Assembly (NCBI GenBank): GCA_008828725.1
Contig: MEHQ01004012.1
Location: 128,198-192,197 of the forward strand
DNA: 64,000 bases
From: Saccharina japonica
Taxonomy: Eukaryota; Sar; Phaeophyceae; Laminariales; Laminariaceae
Direction: 5' to 3'
This document shows positions 20,901 to 32,900 of the stretch, in pieces. Under the pieces are notes generated by a model that saw nothing but the letters and a program-made list of their open reading frames with translations, was not told the origin of the DNA and did no database searches. Position numbers and translations under genes: made by a program. The first letter of the stretch is position 1. Every line of letters starts with the position of its first letter.

Positions 20901-23900
20901 TATCCTCCTCGGGAACCCTTCCGTGCTTCCCGACGATTTTCTCCTTCACCCTGTCCCCCAAACGGCCCCCGTTGGGGTTCTCTGACTGATCATTTGCTTT
21001 TTGTATTATCGCCCCCCTTTCGCGTAGTTTAGGAGCTTCGACTATTGAGCTTCCACTATTTATAGTCATTTTTTTCTTTAGACAACAGCTGTGTGTTTGA
21101 ATGTAACATTCCCGATCGATGGGCTCATTTTTCCCCCATTTATAATATAGCTGTCACGCCTATTGTCTGCTCGGACATTTATTGGTTTGGCATTTTTTTT
21201 TCTTCTAAATCGGTGAGTTGCTTGACCAGCGCCTCGTGTTGTACGCGCCCCTTCTTGGCGACGGCTTGCCTGCGCGGCTTATTTCTCGCGCAACTTTTGG
21301 GCACAGTAGTAGCTTCGACTAGTGTAGGGCACTTTGTTTCGGTAGGTACTGCCACCCAAGTCGAATGGTTCCCCTTGGACACTCTCGTACGTGCGGGGGG
21401 GGTGGGGGTGGGGGGACAGCAGAGCGGGCGGGAGCTTCACTCTTTTCAGCACTCTGACAAATACTGGTCTGCGAGTGGTCTTGACTCCTATTCTCCGCGG
21501 CCTGTTTTTCATGGCGCTGGTGCGCACTCGAAGGGAGTAAAGTGTACATTCGAGTCGCACGTGGAACGAGCATTCAGTTCTGTTTTTCACTCATCAAACA
21601 GATCATTGATTCGCACTTGGTTGTTCATATTTTAGGGCACAGATATCCCGTGGTCTGTATAGTCATAGAGCTTATGCCGGTTAAAAATGGTAAAAAAAAA
21701 ACCGGGATGCGATCTTTTTTTGTTGAACCCGGGAGGTTGGGAGTTCGGAACTAATGGATAATCTGAAGCAGGAGGTTAGTGGCCTTTCCGACGTGTGATG
21801 AATTTCCACCTGCGATTCTATTTACGTGCTTATGAATGCCTCTTCCCTTTGTTTTACCATGTATCCGCTGTCCGTATTTCCCAGTCTCCAGCGTTCGGAG
21901 AGGATGACTACCGGGTGTGCATGGCGTTCGGCGTTATCGACAAGGGGGAAGACATCCCCTGCCCCGTCGACTCGAACGGGTGAGTCGCGCAGCTTCTACT
22001 GTTCATGTTTATTCTTCATTGACATTTTTTTTCACACTTAAGCCTCCGCTAGAACTTTAGTTTTGCGTCAGGGGCGATCATCAATTACGGTAACGTTGCT
22101 CGGCGATCACGGCGTGGTCTGTGGTCGTTGTAAGGCGTTGGAGACCTGTGGTGTTGGTGGCCCCTCCGCTTTGTCCGCAAAGCTGAGCTCAAACGTTTTG
22201 TAGTTCTCGACGTGTAACGACTACATGTTGTAGCATCAAACCCGCCTGTTACGCTCTTGAAAGCTTCTGTTCACCAATTGAGCCGAAATTGTTGAAGGAC
22301 AACAACGTGTTGCTCTTCCTATTTTTTTTATCAAACCTCACAGAAGAAGGCGATTGCTTCGTAGTGTCGGGAGGTTTCAATGTTTTGTTTTTTGTCGTGG
22401 ACAAATGGCACGCGTGTTTTCAGTATTCGATACCGGCACGTTCATATCCGCCGATACTGTTTCAAGGCAGGGACGTTCACGTGTGCACCCCGACTCTCAA
22501 CTGCTGGAAATTGCTCAGCCTGCTCGAACATGCAGGAGACTGCTCTATCAATCTTCGACCGACAGCAAGTTCGCCTCAATTTCCTCTGACTTGAGTTAGC
22601 ACCTAAAATACTATCCATAGCTTTTATTGTAGGCTTCCTCGTCTCAACACCCACGCACGACAGACTCCCTTCGAACGCGCACGTTTTGCCGTCAAAATTA
22701 GCTTGATAATATCTCCTCAGCCATCTATCTTTGATTCCAGTTGCTTCTGCATTGGCTGGGTCTGAAATAACAGTTTTGCCGCACGCTTCAAATCTTCTCT
22801 TGCTTTTCTGCCACTCTCCCAGGCTCTTCACCTCGGAAGTCCACAACTACAAGGGACAGAACGTGAAGTCGGCCGACAAGGGTCTGTGCGATGAGATAAA
22901 GGCCAAGGGAAGGCTCATCTCCAAGGACAGCTACGTTCACAGGTGCGTTATTTACGAGTTTCCTTTATTTGGTAGAAGTCCGTTATGTATGTCGATATTT
23001 CTTTATTTTGGAGAAGTTGGTCGAGATAGTTGCTACGTTCACAGGTGCGATTTATGTGTCGATTTTTCTGCGTTTGGGAAAAGTTTGGTACACTTCCGGC
23101 CCTCCCATAAGAAAGTGCCCCAAAAGAATCTCAGCGTAAACATTACATGGGAAGTAAGAAAGTCGACAACTATTATCATGAATTTAGTGTGGGACACCCC
23201 TTTCTCGAATAAGAAAGTCAGCCTAAGCTCGATTTCTGGTTTGTCATGAGCGGGCCGGTACTGTATGTAGGTCGATTTTTCTTCGTTTGGGAGAAGTACG
23301 TCGAGATAGTTGCAAATCTACTGCTGGAGAACCGACCTGCGATTGTGTTTTTCAAGCCTCCTGCGCCGACACGACCCATTTTCGTCTAATACACCACGGC
23401 TCAAAATTCCGAAGACAACCGCGAGCCACGCCCGTCGCGGAGTCTTTGACCAAAAACTCACACGAAAGGAGGGATAGCCACGGCCTCAAGCGACTTAAAG
23501 CTCGGACTGTGGGTCCTACAGACCGTGGCTCGTATCCTCCTACCCGGGTTTTTGTTTACGACTCCGTTGTGGCTGTGGCCATAACGGGTTTCGGCTTTGG
23601 CTTCCGAATTTTCGGCCGCGGGGTGTGTAAATCAGGGTCATTGAATACTCCCCTCCTTACCGTTAGAAAGCACCGCTTAGCCGTAATGATGATGTTGGTT
23701 CAGTTACCTTTTACAATATATATGAATACGTAGTATCCAAGGACTGCCCTCTGGAAAGTGCTATATGTCAAGGCTTTGGTAACAAGATAATCATTGGTTT
23801 ACACATTGTGCCGGATGACACTGTGCTACGTACGCTGCTGTTGTTTGTTATTGGCAGCTTTCAATAATAGTAATAATGATAAATGAGATGGATTCGGGAC

Positions 23901-26900
23901 GAAGTTGTAGGCAATGAATGATCAATTTCGCGAGGAAAGAGGGACGCATTATTCTAAAACTGACCTGTCAACTTTTTTTTTCGGCTGGTCGATGTCAATG
24001 TTACGTTCGCTCCCTTTTTTCTTACTAGCTATCCGTTCTGCTGGAGATCGGACACCCCGCTGATCTACAAGGCGGTCCCCTCGTGGTTCGTCGCCGTGGA
24101 GTCTATCCGCGACAAGCTTGTCGCTAGCAACGCGCAGGCCTGACCTGCTGGTGTAAACTTCGATAGTTCGGTCCTGCTGTCGACGCCATGTATTGATGTA
24201 CTGCTACCCTCGGGACTCCGTCAAGCGGTACTTCCACGTTGATCGGGCACGAGCGCAACGGTCCGAACCTGCCTGTGATGCAGCCATTCGGTATATCCTC
24301 CTCGGGAACCCTTCCGTGCTTCCCGACGATTTTCTCCTTCACCCTGTCCCCCAAACGGCCCCCGTTGGGGTTCTCTGACTGATCATTTGCTTTTTGTATT
24401 ATCGCCCCCCTTTCGCGTAGTTTAGGAGCTTCGACTATTGAGCTTCCACTATTTATAGTCATTTTTTTCTTTAGACAACAGCTGTGTGTTTGAATGTAAC
24501 ATTCCCGATCGATGGGCTCATTTTTCCCCCATTTATAATATAGCTGTCACGCCTATTGTCTGCTCGGACATTTATTGGTTTGGCATTTTTTTTTCTTCTA
24601 AATCGGTGAGTTGCTTGACCAGCGCCTCGTGTTGTACGCGCCCCTTCTTGGCGACGGCTTGCCTGCGCGGCTTATTTCTCGCGCAACTTTTGGGCACAGT
24701 AGTAGCTTCGACTAGTGTAGGGCACTTTGTTTCGGTAGGTACTGCCACCCAAGTCGAATGGTTCCCCTTGGACACTCTCGTACGTGCAGGGGGGGTGGGG
24801 GTGGGGGGACAGCAGAGCGGGCGGGAGCTTCACTCTTTTCAGCACTCTGACAAATACTGGTCTGCGAGTGGTCTTGACTCCTATTCTCCGCGGCCTGTTT
24901 TTCATGGCGCTGGTGCGCACTCGAAGGGAGTAAAGTGTACATTCGAGTCGCACGTGGAACGAGCATTCAGTTCTGTTTTTCACTCATCAAACAGATCATT
25001 GATTCGCACTTGGTTGTTCATATTTTAGGGCACTTTTGCTGTATTAGGAGGACGGTAATTTTTGCGCGGAAAACTTTTATTCGGACTACTTGTTCGATCG
25101 TGTTTTTTGGTTGTTTGGATTGTTCGCAGCGGAATGATGAAAACCTTCACAAGGAAAAAGGCTTGATCTCTTAACCATGAGAGCCAATGGCTGTAGGTTC
25201 TCTGACTGTTTTTACGAATGTTGTCGACGACCATTATTCACGGGGTTTTTTTTGTCGTGGTGCTTTTGTAGTAATCAGGTGTCGGTTCTCCCTGCCCTAA
25301 TATAACACTGCCTGTCATTTTGTATTCATGCACAGATAGGAGTTTTGCGTGTATCGATCGTACATGGAAGGTTGGCTTGCATGACGGAATGATGAAAACC
25401 CTTCACAAGGAATGGCTTGATTTCTCTCCGTGAGAGCCAATGGCTGTAGGTTCTCTGACTGTTTGTGCGATCGCTTTTCCACGATATGTATATATTTAGT
25501 TGAAGTTTCCAGACCCTTCGGCCAAGACCACTCCGGCTGGTGATGTAATTACATAACGGTCAGTATACGAGTTGGTGCTATTTAATTTGCCTGAACTCGG
25601 AAAATGAACAATGAAAACTAGTTTTTATTTATTTATCATTTTTTGGATTCGTCTGCTTTAAACTTGCAGTATTTGGATTATATTCTGGATCTTCGTAAAG
25701 TACTTCGTGAATAGTCGTTTCAGGCATACCGGAATGATGAAAACTCTTGACAAGGAACGGCTTGATTCCTCCAACATGAAAGCCTCGAAGCTTCTACGTT
25801 GAGGACGTCCCCGAGCCGGGCAACTCCTTCTCCCCGGGATTATCGGGACGCGGTTACTTCCCCTCCAGCGTACGTCCCCCGCCCGGTGGACTCGATGTTT
25901 CTCGACGCCGCCTTGTAGAATTTCGTCGCGCACACCCAGCCTTCCTTCGCAAAGGAGACGCGCACCAACGTGCGTGCCGCTACCGAGCAGCTGCAGGCTA
26001 CATTTGAGTGTTACGCGGGCGCAACGCTGCGCCAGGTGGTGCGACATGTAGAAGCTGCGCCGGGATCGAGGGAAGTCGCTTCGGCGGTCCACACCGTCCT
26101 GGAACTGCTGCGGAGGGCCCACCTGAACGCCAACCGCGGAGAGGCTGTGTGGCCCGACCGCTCGGGACTGTCTGCTGGCGCCGCTGCCTCGTCTCTCCGG
26201 CAGCCTGGGCCCTCCCCCCGCCGTGGTCGCCGGGTCTCGACTCGTAGCGGCTTGTTTTCCATGGCGCTGGTGCGCGTTTGAAAGGAGTACATTTTACTTT
26301 CGAGTCGCACGTGGAAAGAGCAATCAGTTCTGTTTTTCACACACCACACGGATCATCGATTCCCACTCGGTGATTGTTCATATTTTAGGGCATATATACA
26401 TTCTCTTGTCTGTATAATCATACGGCTCATGCTGCCGGTTGGAAACGGTAAAATAAATGTACATTTTTTCTTTAATTGAATCCGGCACGTTAGGAACTGA
26501 TGAATGATCTGCAGCAGTAGACTGTGACCTTTCCGACTTGTGATGAATTTCCACCTGCGGTTCTACGTGCTTGCTTATTTTTTTGCCGTTTCCCCTTGTT
26601 CTGCCATGTATTCGCTGTCCTCGTCTTCTCCAGTCTCCAGCGTTCGGAGAGGATGACTACCGGGTTTGCATGGCGTTCGGCGTTATCGACAAGGGGGAAG
26701 ACATCCCCTGCCCCGTCGACTCGAACGGGTGAGTTGCGCAGCTGCTACTGTTGATGTTCACTCTTCATTTATATTTGTTTTCACACTTAGCCTTCGCTGG
26801 AACTTGAGTTTTGCAACAGGGGCGACCATTAATTACCGTAACGTTGCTCGGCAATCACGGCGTGGTCTGTAGTCGTCAAGGCGTTGAAGACCTGTGGTGG

Positions 26901-29900
26901 TAGTGGCCCCTCCCTCCGCTTTGTCCGTGAAGCCAAGCTCAAACGTTTTGTAGGTTCTTGACGTGTAACGACTACATGTTGGAGCATCAAACCCGCCTGT
27001 TACGCTCTTGACAGCTTGGGTTCACCACCTCGAGCCGAAATTGTTTAAGGACAACAACGTGTTGCTGTTCATACTTTTTTTTTAATCGAACGACGCAGAA
27101 GAAGGCGATTGCTTCGTCGTAGTGTCGGGAGGTTTTAATAATTCGTTTTTTTGTCTTGAAAAAATGGCATGCGTGTTTTCAGTATTAGGTACCGGCACGT
27201 CTATATCCGCCGAAACTGTGTCAAGGTAGGGACGCTCACGTGTGCACCCCGACTCTAAACTGTGGGAAACGGGTCAGCCTCCTAAAGTCAAACATGCCAG
27301 GAGACTGCTCTGTCAATCTTTGACCGACAGGAAGTTCGCCCCAATTTCCTCCGACTTGAGTTTGCACCAAAATTACTACGAGTATCCATTAGTTGTATGT
27401 AGCATTTCTCGTCTCTACACCCACGTACGACAGACCCCCTTGAACGCGCACGTTTTTTTTGTGAATATAGCTCGACAATATCCCCTCTGCCATCTATCTT
27501 TGATTCCAGTTGCTTTTGCCTTGGCTGGGTCTGAACTAACAGTTTTGCCGCATGGCTTCAAACCTCCTTGCTCGTGCCACTCCTCCACAGGCTGTTCACC
27601 TCCGAAGTCCACAACTACAAGGGCCAGAACGTGAAGTCGGCCGACAAGGGCCTGTGCGACGAGATAAAGGCCAAGGGAAGGCTCATCTCCAAGGACAGCT
27701 ACGTTCACAGGTGCGTTATGTATGCCGATTTTCTTTCTTTCGGAGGAAGTTTGTTGAGATAGTTGCAAACGTCTGCTGAAGAACCGACCCGTAATTTTTT
27801 TTCAACCCCTTCAGAACTGGTCCCACGAATTTGGAGACAAACTACTTGGAATGTGTGTGGGGCATTTTTTTCAGTTGTGGTCCTACGGATTTAGGGACAA
27901 ACCACTTGCAATTAGTGTAGATTTTTTTTTTAGTTCTGGATGGGTGAAGCCTACTGCGCCGACACGACCCAACTTGGTCTATATACACACCGCGACCGAA
28001 CATTCCGGAGACAACCGTGGGCCACGCCCGTCACGAAGTAATGACCAAAAAATTACATGAGAGGAGGCATAGCCACGGCCTCGGCGACTTAGAGCTCGGG
28101 CTGTGGGCCCCACAGCCCGTGGCTCGTTTCATTTTATATGAGTTTTTGGTCACGACTCCGTATTGGCGGTGGGCGTTGCGATTTTCGGCTGTGTCTTTGA
28201 AAATTTTGGCCGCGGGGTGTGTAAATCGGGGTTATTCGTGGAGAGCACTGCTCAGCCGAGTTGAAGGTGTGGGTTCAGTTACCGTTTTTTATAATATCCA
28301 AGGACTTCCCTCTGGAAAGTGCGATAATGTCGAAGCTTCGGGTAAAAGATAATAATTGGTTTACACTTTATGCCGGATGATGGGTGCTACGTACGCTGCT
28401 GCTGTTTGTTATTGACACCAATAATAGTAATAATGATAAAATGAAATGGGTTCGTGACGAAGTTGTAGGCAATTATCAATTTCGCCAAAGACGGACGCAT
28501 TATCCTAAAACTGACCTGTCAACTTTTTTTTTCGGCTGGTCGATGTTGATGTTACGTTCTCTCGCTTTTTTGGTGGCAGCTATCCGTTCTGCTGGAGGTC
28601 GGACACCCCTCTGATCTACAAGGCGGTCCCCTCGTGGTTCGTCGCCGTGGAGTCTATCCGCGACAAGCTTGTCGCTAGCAACGCGCAGGCCTACTGGGTT
28701 CCTCACTTCGTCAAGGAGAAGCGATTCCAGAACTGGTCAGTTTTTGTTTTTGTTTTTTTTTGTGTATATCGTTCGTGATCTTCCGACCGACGCCAATGGT
28801 ACATTACACCCACCGCGTAATGCAAGCTATCAAAAATACTAATCAGTTAAGACCACTTCTGTCGTACTATAGAGAAGCGCGATTTTAGAGCTGTCGAGTT
28901 TTTTTTTGTTTTTTTTTTTCGGTTGAGGAAATATTTTCATACTTACCGTGATTTGCCGACCAACGCGACTCGTATACTATTATTGTATACCCGACGCGTA
29001 TTTCAAGCTGTTAAAATCGATTAAGTGATACTCTCGTGTGTGTGTTTTTTTTTCCACACTGGACTCTTTTTTCAACTCTGCTATTTACGTACGAAGTATA
29101 CGTATACATGAGTACACCCAGTGTCGATTCCTCATGCTCAGGATATGGTACGGGGAACCATAATAAATAGCACCACATATTATCAGTGAAAAATGGAAAT
29201 ATAGTAATAGTTCTCGTGTTTACAGCAGGTTCTATTCACTATGTTCCACCCTAATAATGATGTGGTCAATGTATTTTATTGTGTTTATTTATGTTTTTTT
29301 CTTTTTTTCTTTTTTTCTTGGTGTGAATGAATAGGCTTGAAGGAGCGAAGGACTGGGCCATATCTCGCAACCGCTTCTGGGGCACCCCGATGCCGATGTG
29401 GGTCAGCGAGGACGGAGAGGAGATGGTCGCCATCGGCTCCATCGCGGAGCTCAAGGAGCTGTCCGGCGTTGAGGTGGGCTCTTCTTCCCCCATCTCTTTG
29501 TCTACTAAATAATCGTATACGCTTTAGGTCGCTTTTACGAAGAAACTGATCTCACTTGCCTTTCGAGATTAGTACAGTAAGCGCTTTTGAGACTAGTACA
29601 GTAAGCGAATACTACTCCGGGCGGAAATAGAAGGACGTTTTGTCTTCATATTATTGTTGAAACGCTCCTTGTATTGCCGCTTTGAGTTGATAAGTTCCTA
29701 TCTTCGTGGTATTTGATGCCATTAGCGACCGAGTTTACCAGTTTGATAAGCACCGTACCTCGTAAACTGTTATTTCGCAGTGCAGACTTGAGATTGGTCT
29801 TGTGCAATAATGCACCTATACTTGTCTCAGCCTCGTGGAGGCGGAGCTTGGAGGTTGAAAAAAATGGAATAAGCCTAACAAATGGAGTCCTTGACGTGCT

Positions 29901-32900
29901 GTATATAGAAATTTAAACGCTCCAACTTGTTTTCCGTTGTTGTTGCCGCGAATTTTCTCTTGTGGTACATGCGCGACCGGTGTTAACCAACATCGTTTTC
30001 TTTTCCTCTATTCCCCAGGTGACGGACCTCCACCGAGAGTCGGTGGACCACATCACCATCCCGTCGAAGCAAGGAAAGGGCGACCTCAAACGGGTCGAAG
30101 AGGTGAGCGAGCGAAGGTTTCTGTACCGTGGCAGGGGTTGTATTTTTTTGTTTCTCTGGGATGTTGGCTGGAATTTTCCAACAGAGGAAAAAAGTGCGAC
30201 CCAAATACATTTCACGTATAATATGTATGCACTCGGGGCTGAAGAAAGTTGTATGGTGATGTTTCAGCACCATGTTACGCTTCTTTATTTTTCGAGTGCC
30301 GACTAGAATCATAACCACATAAGTACGGCAACCTTTTTTTTGTGGGGCATATTGCTTGAAATTAGTGTGCATCGCTTTTTTTCCCGGACAATATCACCTG
30401 GAATTATTGCGCGACACTTTATTTCAGTGGTGTATCGATTAGCAAGGATGTGATCAAGCACATGAGGTAGGCGTGTATGATTCCGTCTTGACGTGTGTAC
30501 CTTAATCCATTCAAAACTGAAAAAAATGTCCCTACACCTATGATGTGTATTCCAAGTAGTTTGTCCCCGAACCCGTGGGACCAGTTCTTGAGGGGTTAAC
30601 AAGGAGAGGGCGTGTTCTGAAAAGGGTCGGGGGTCACGATTTCAGCACGTTGATTGCTTTCTTTCAGATCATTGGATTCGTGGCTGGTGTAGGTATATAA
30701 GGCATGGTTGGTGTGCTCCCGAAGGGGTGAAATATGACCCATCCACAAGGTTCTCAAGGTAGGTATGACATGCGGACACCCTAGCCTCTCAGGGTGGTTG
30801 ATAGAGGTTGGCCCCGTGCATGCATGCAAAAGGAAGTGCTACTACAGCAGTAGTAGTAGCGTGATTGATAAAGGTTGGCCCCTTAGGGTACCCGCCACGA
30901 ACGGGTACCCGCTAAATTTTGGAGCCCGGACCCTACCTCACCCGCCGGGTATTGCCATTTTGACGGGTTTACGGGTACCCGGCAGGTACCCGTAAAATCT
31001 TGAACTTATATTCTTGTTTCGGTGGCATGATGGAGTGGGGAAATATGTTTCTACTGCTGCTCGACACAGAAACGGTTAATTACAAAGATGTTCGTTTTTT
31101 GATTCTATACTCAAGCCGCCTGATTTGCGTTCTATTGTACATAAATTTTGCTGGTAGGCATATTATTAGGGGGCTGGTGTGTTCGGGGGCTTGATTAAAA
31201 TTGTACAAACACCGGGACGCAGGTCAACGAACCCCCCCCCACATAAGACTGCAGCACTTCCCTGGTGTAAGATGTAAGCAGTATCCGTCAAAGGTGAAGT
31301 GTCGAGTGTAGAGTGCTCGTTTAAATTGAATTTCTAGAGTATCATGGAAGAATATTGAATCGGGGTTTTCCGCAAAACGGACGGCTACCCGCTGGCGTTC
31401 CCAAGTTCTACGAGCATGTTGCATACCGATTATATGTCCGTCCCGGTCAGAGTCGAGTGTTGAGTGTGTGGTGCTCATTTAAATCAGTTTTCTAGAGATA
31501 CAACGGAAAAATATTGAACCGGGGTTCGTCAAAACAAGCAGGTACCCGGATACCCGCGGGTACCCGGGTCCCCGTGGCATCATTACCCGCAGGGTCCAAT
31601 TACCCGCGGGTATTGAGGTCAGACTCTACCCGTTGAACGGGTAGGGTCCGATCGGGTATACCCGCCGGGTACCCGGGTAATAGATGAAAGGGGCCAACCT
31701 CTAGTGATTGACCCTTTGAGGCCGTCGGCACAGCGTACATTCCTTGTAGGTCGGCTTTCGCCCCGTATATAGGACGCACCGCCTTGTGTTCGACACAATC
31801 GAGCTCAGTAAGCAGACAAGCATTAGGTGGACTACCTGAACGCGGAATACTCTCGGGAAAGAATTAGAGAATGTGAGTTTTGTATGTGCGTAAGAAGTTT
31901 GGCAAAGCAGATGAATGCAGCACTACATCGTATCAAGCGTAAGAATCGTAGCCTTTGGTACACACCTGGCTCAGTGCGTAGTTGTGACCTGCACGTGATA
32001 GCGCAGTGCAGCGGAGTCAGAGCTACAGGTCCAAGGTGTGACAATAGACTTGTTTTAAGGATGTCCGAGAAAGGCAAGTCGGCGGAGGCTGAGGTTGTTC
32101 GGGTTGCTGCTGTGCAAGATGCTCAGGCGGCTTTGGCTGCTGCGCAAGCCCAAGCCGAAGAAAAGGCGCGTGCTGTCGTAGCTGAGGTGCAAGCACAGGT
32201 CGACGCACGCCGTGCTGAGGCTGCGACTGCTGTGCAAACTGAGGCTCGAAAGGCTGCGGCTGCTGCTGTTGCTGCTGCTGCGGCCGCTTTTCCGGCACCT
32301 CTACCGATGCCAGTGGGGGAAGCTGCAACGCCTGCTACGGTGCTGCACTGGCAAAACCAGGTTGCTGTTGAGTACCCCCGTATCAACGGGGAGGCACTCA
32401 ATATGAAATCCGTGTTGGATAACGTGCTGGTACCTAAAAGTTGCAAACGCGTCCCGAAGGCCACTCATAGGTACCAGCACGGTATCCAACGCGGATTTCA
32501 TATTGAGTACCGCCCCGTCGATGCGGGAGAACTCAACAGCAACCTGATTCTGCCAGTGCAGCACCGCAGCAGGTATTGCAGCTTCCCCCGCGGCCGCCGC
32601 TAGAGTTGGCGAAACAGCGGCCGCAGCAGCAGCCGCGACCTGTCGGGCCTCTGCCGTGGCCTATCGAGCCCCGGCTCGCACAGCAGTCGCAGCCTCAGCA
32701 CGGCGTGCGTCAACCTGTGCTTGCACCGCAGCTACGGCAGCATGCGCATTTTTTTTTGCTCGGGCTTGCGTAGCAGCCAGAGCCCCATGAGCATCTTGCA
32801 CAACAGCAAAACCCGAACAACCTTAGCCTCCGCCGACTTGCTCTCCTCGGACATACTCTGAACTACAGTAGTCTGTATCACACCTTGGACCTGTAGCTTT

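Larger units (their letters stand above)
19454..24140 (+). repeat. Duplicated IARS segment, copy A
   Basis: Covers part of intron 8 and exons 9, 10 and most of 11. It is paralogous to 25034-28690 (copy B): introns about 90% identical with indels, exons differing at eight synonymous sites only. Copy A has about 730 bp (20748-21480) that copy B lacks. It contains three copies of an ~85-bp repeat (GGAATGATGAAAACC, GAGAGCCAATGGCTGTAGG) near 19548, 19860 and 20245. Confidence 0.9.
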
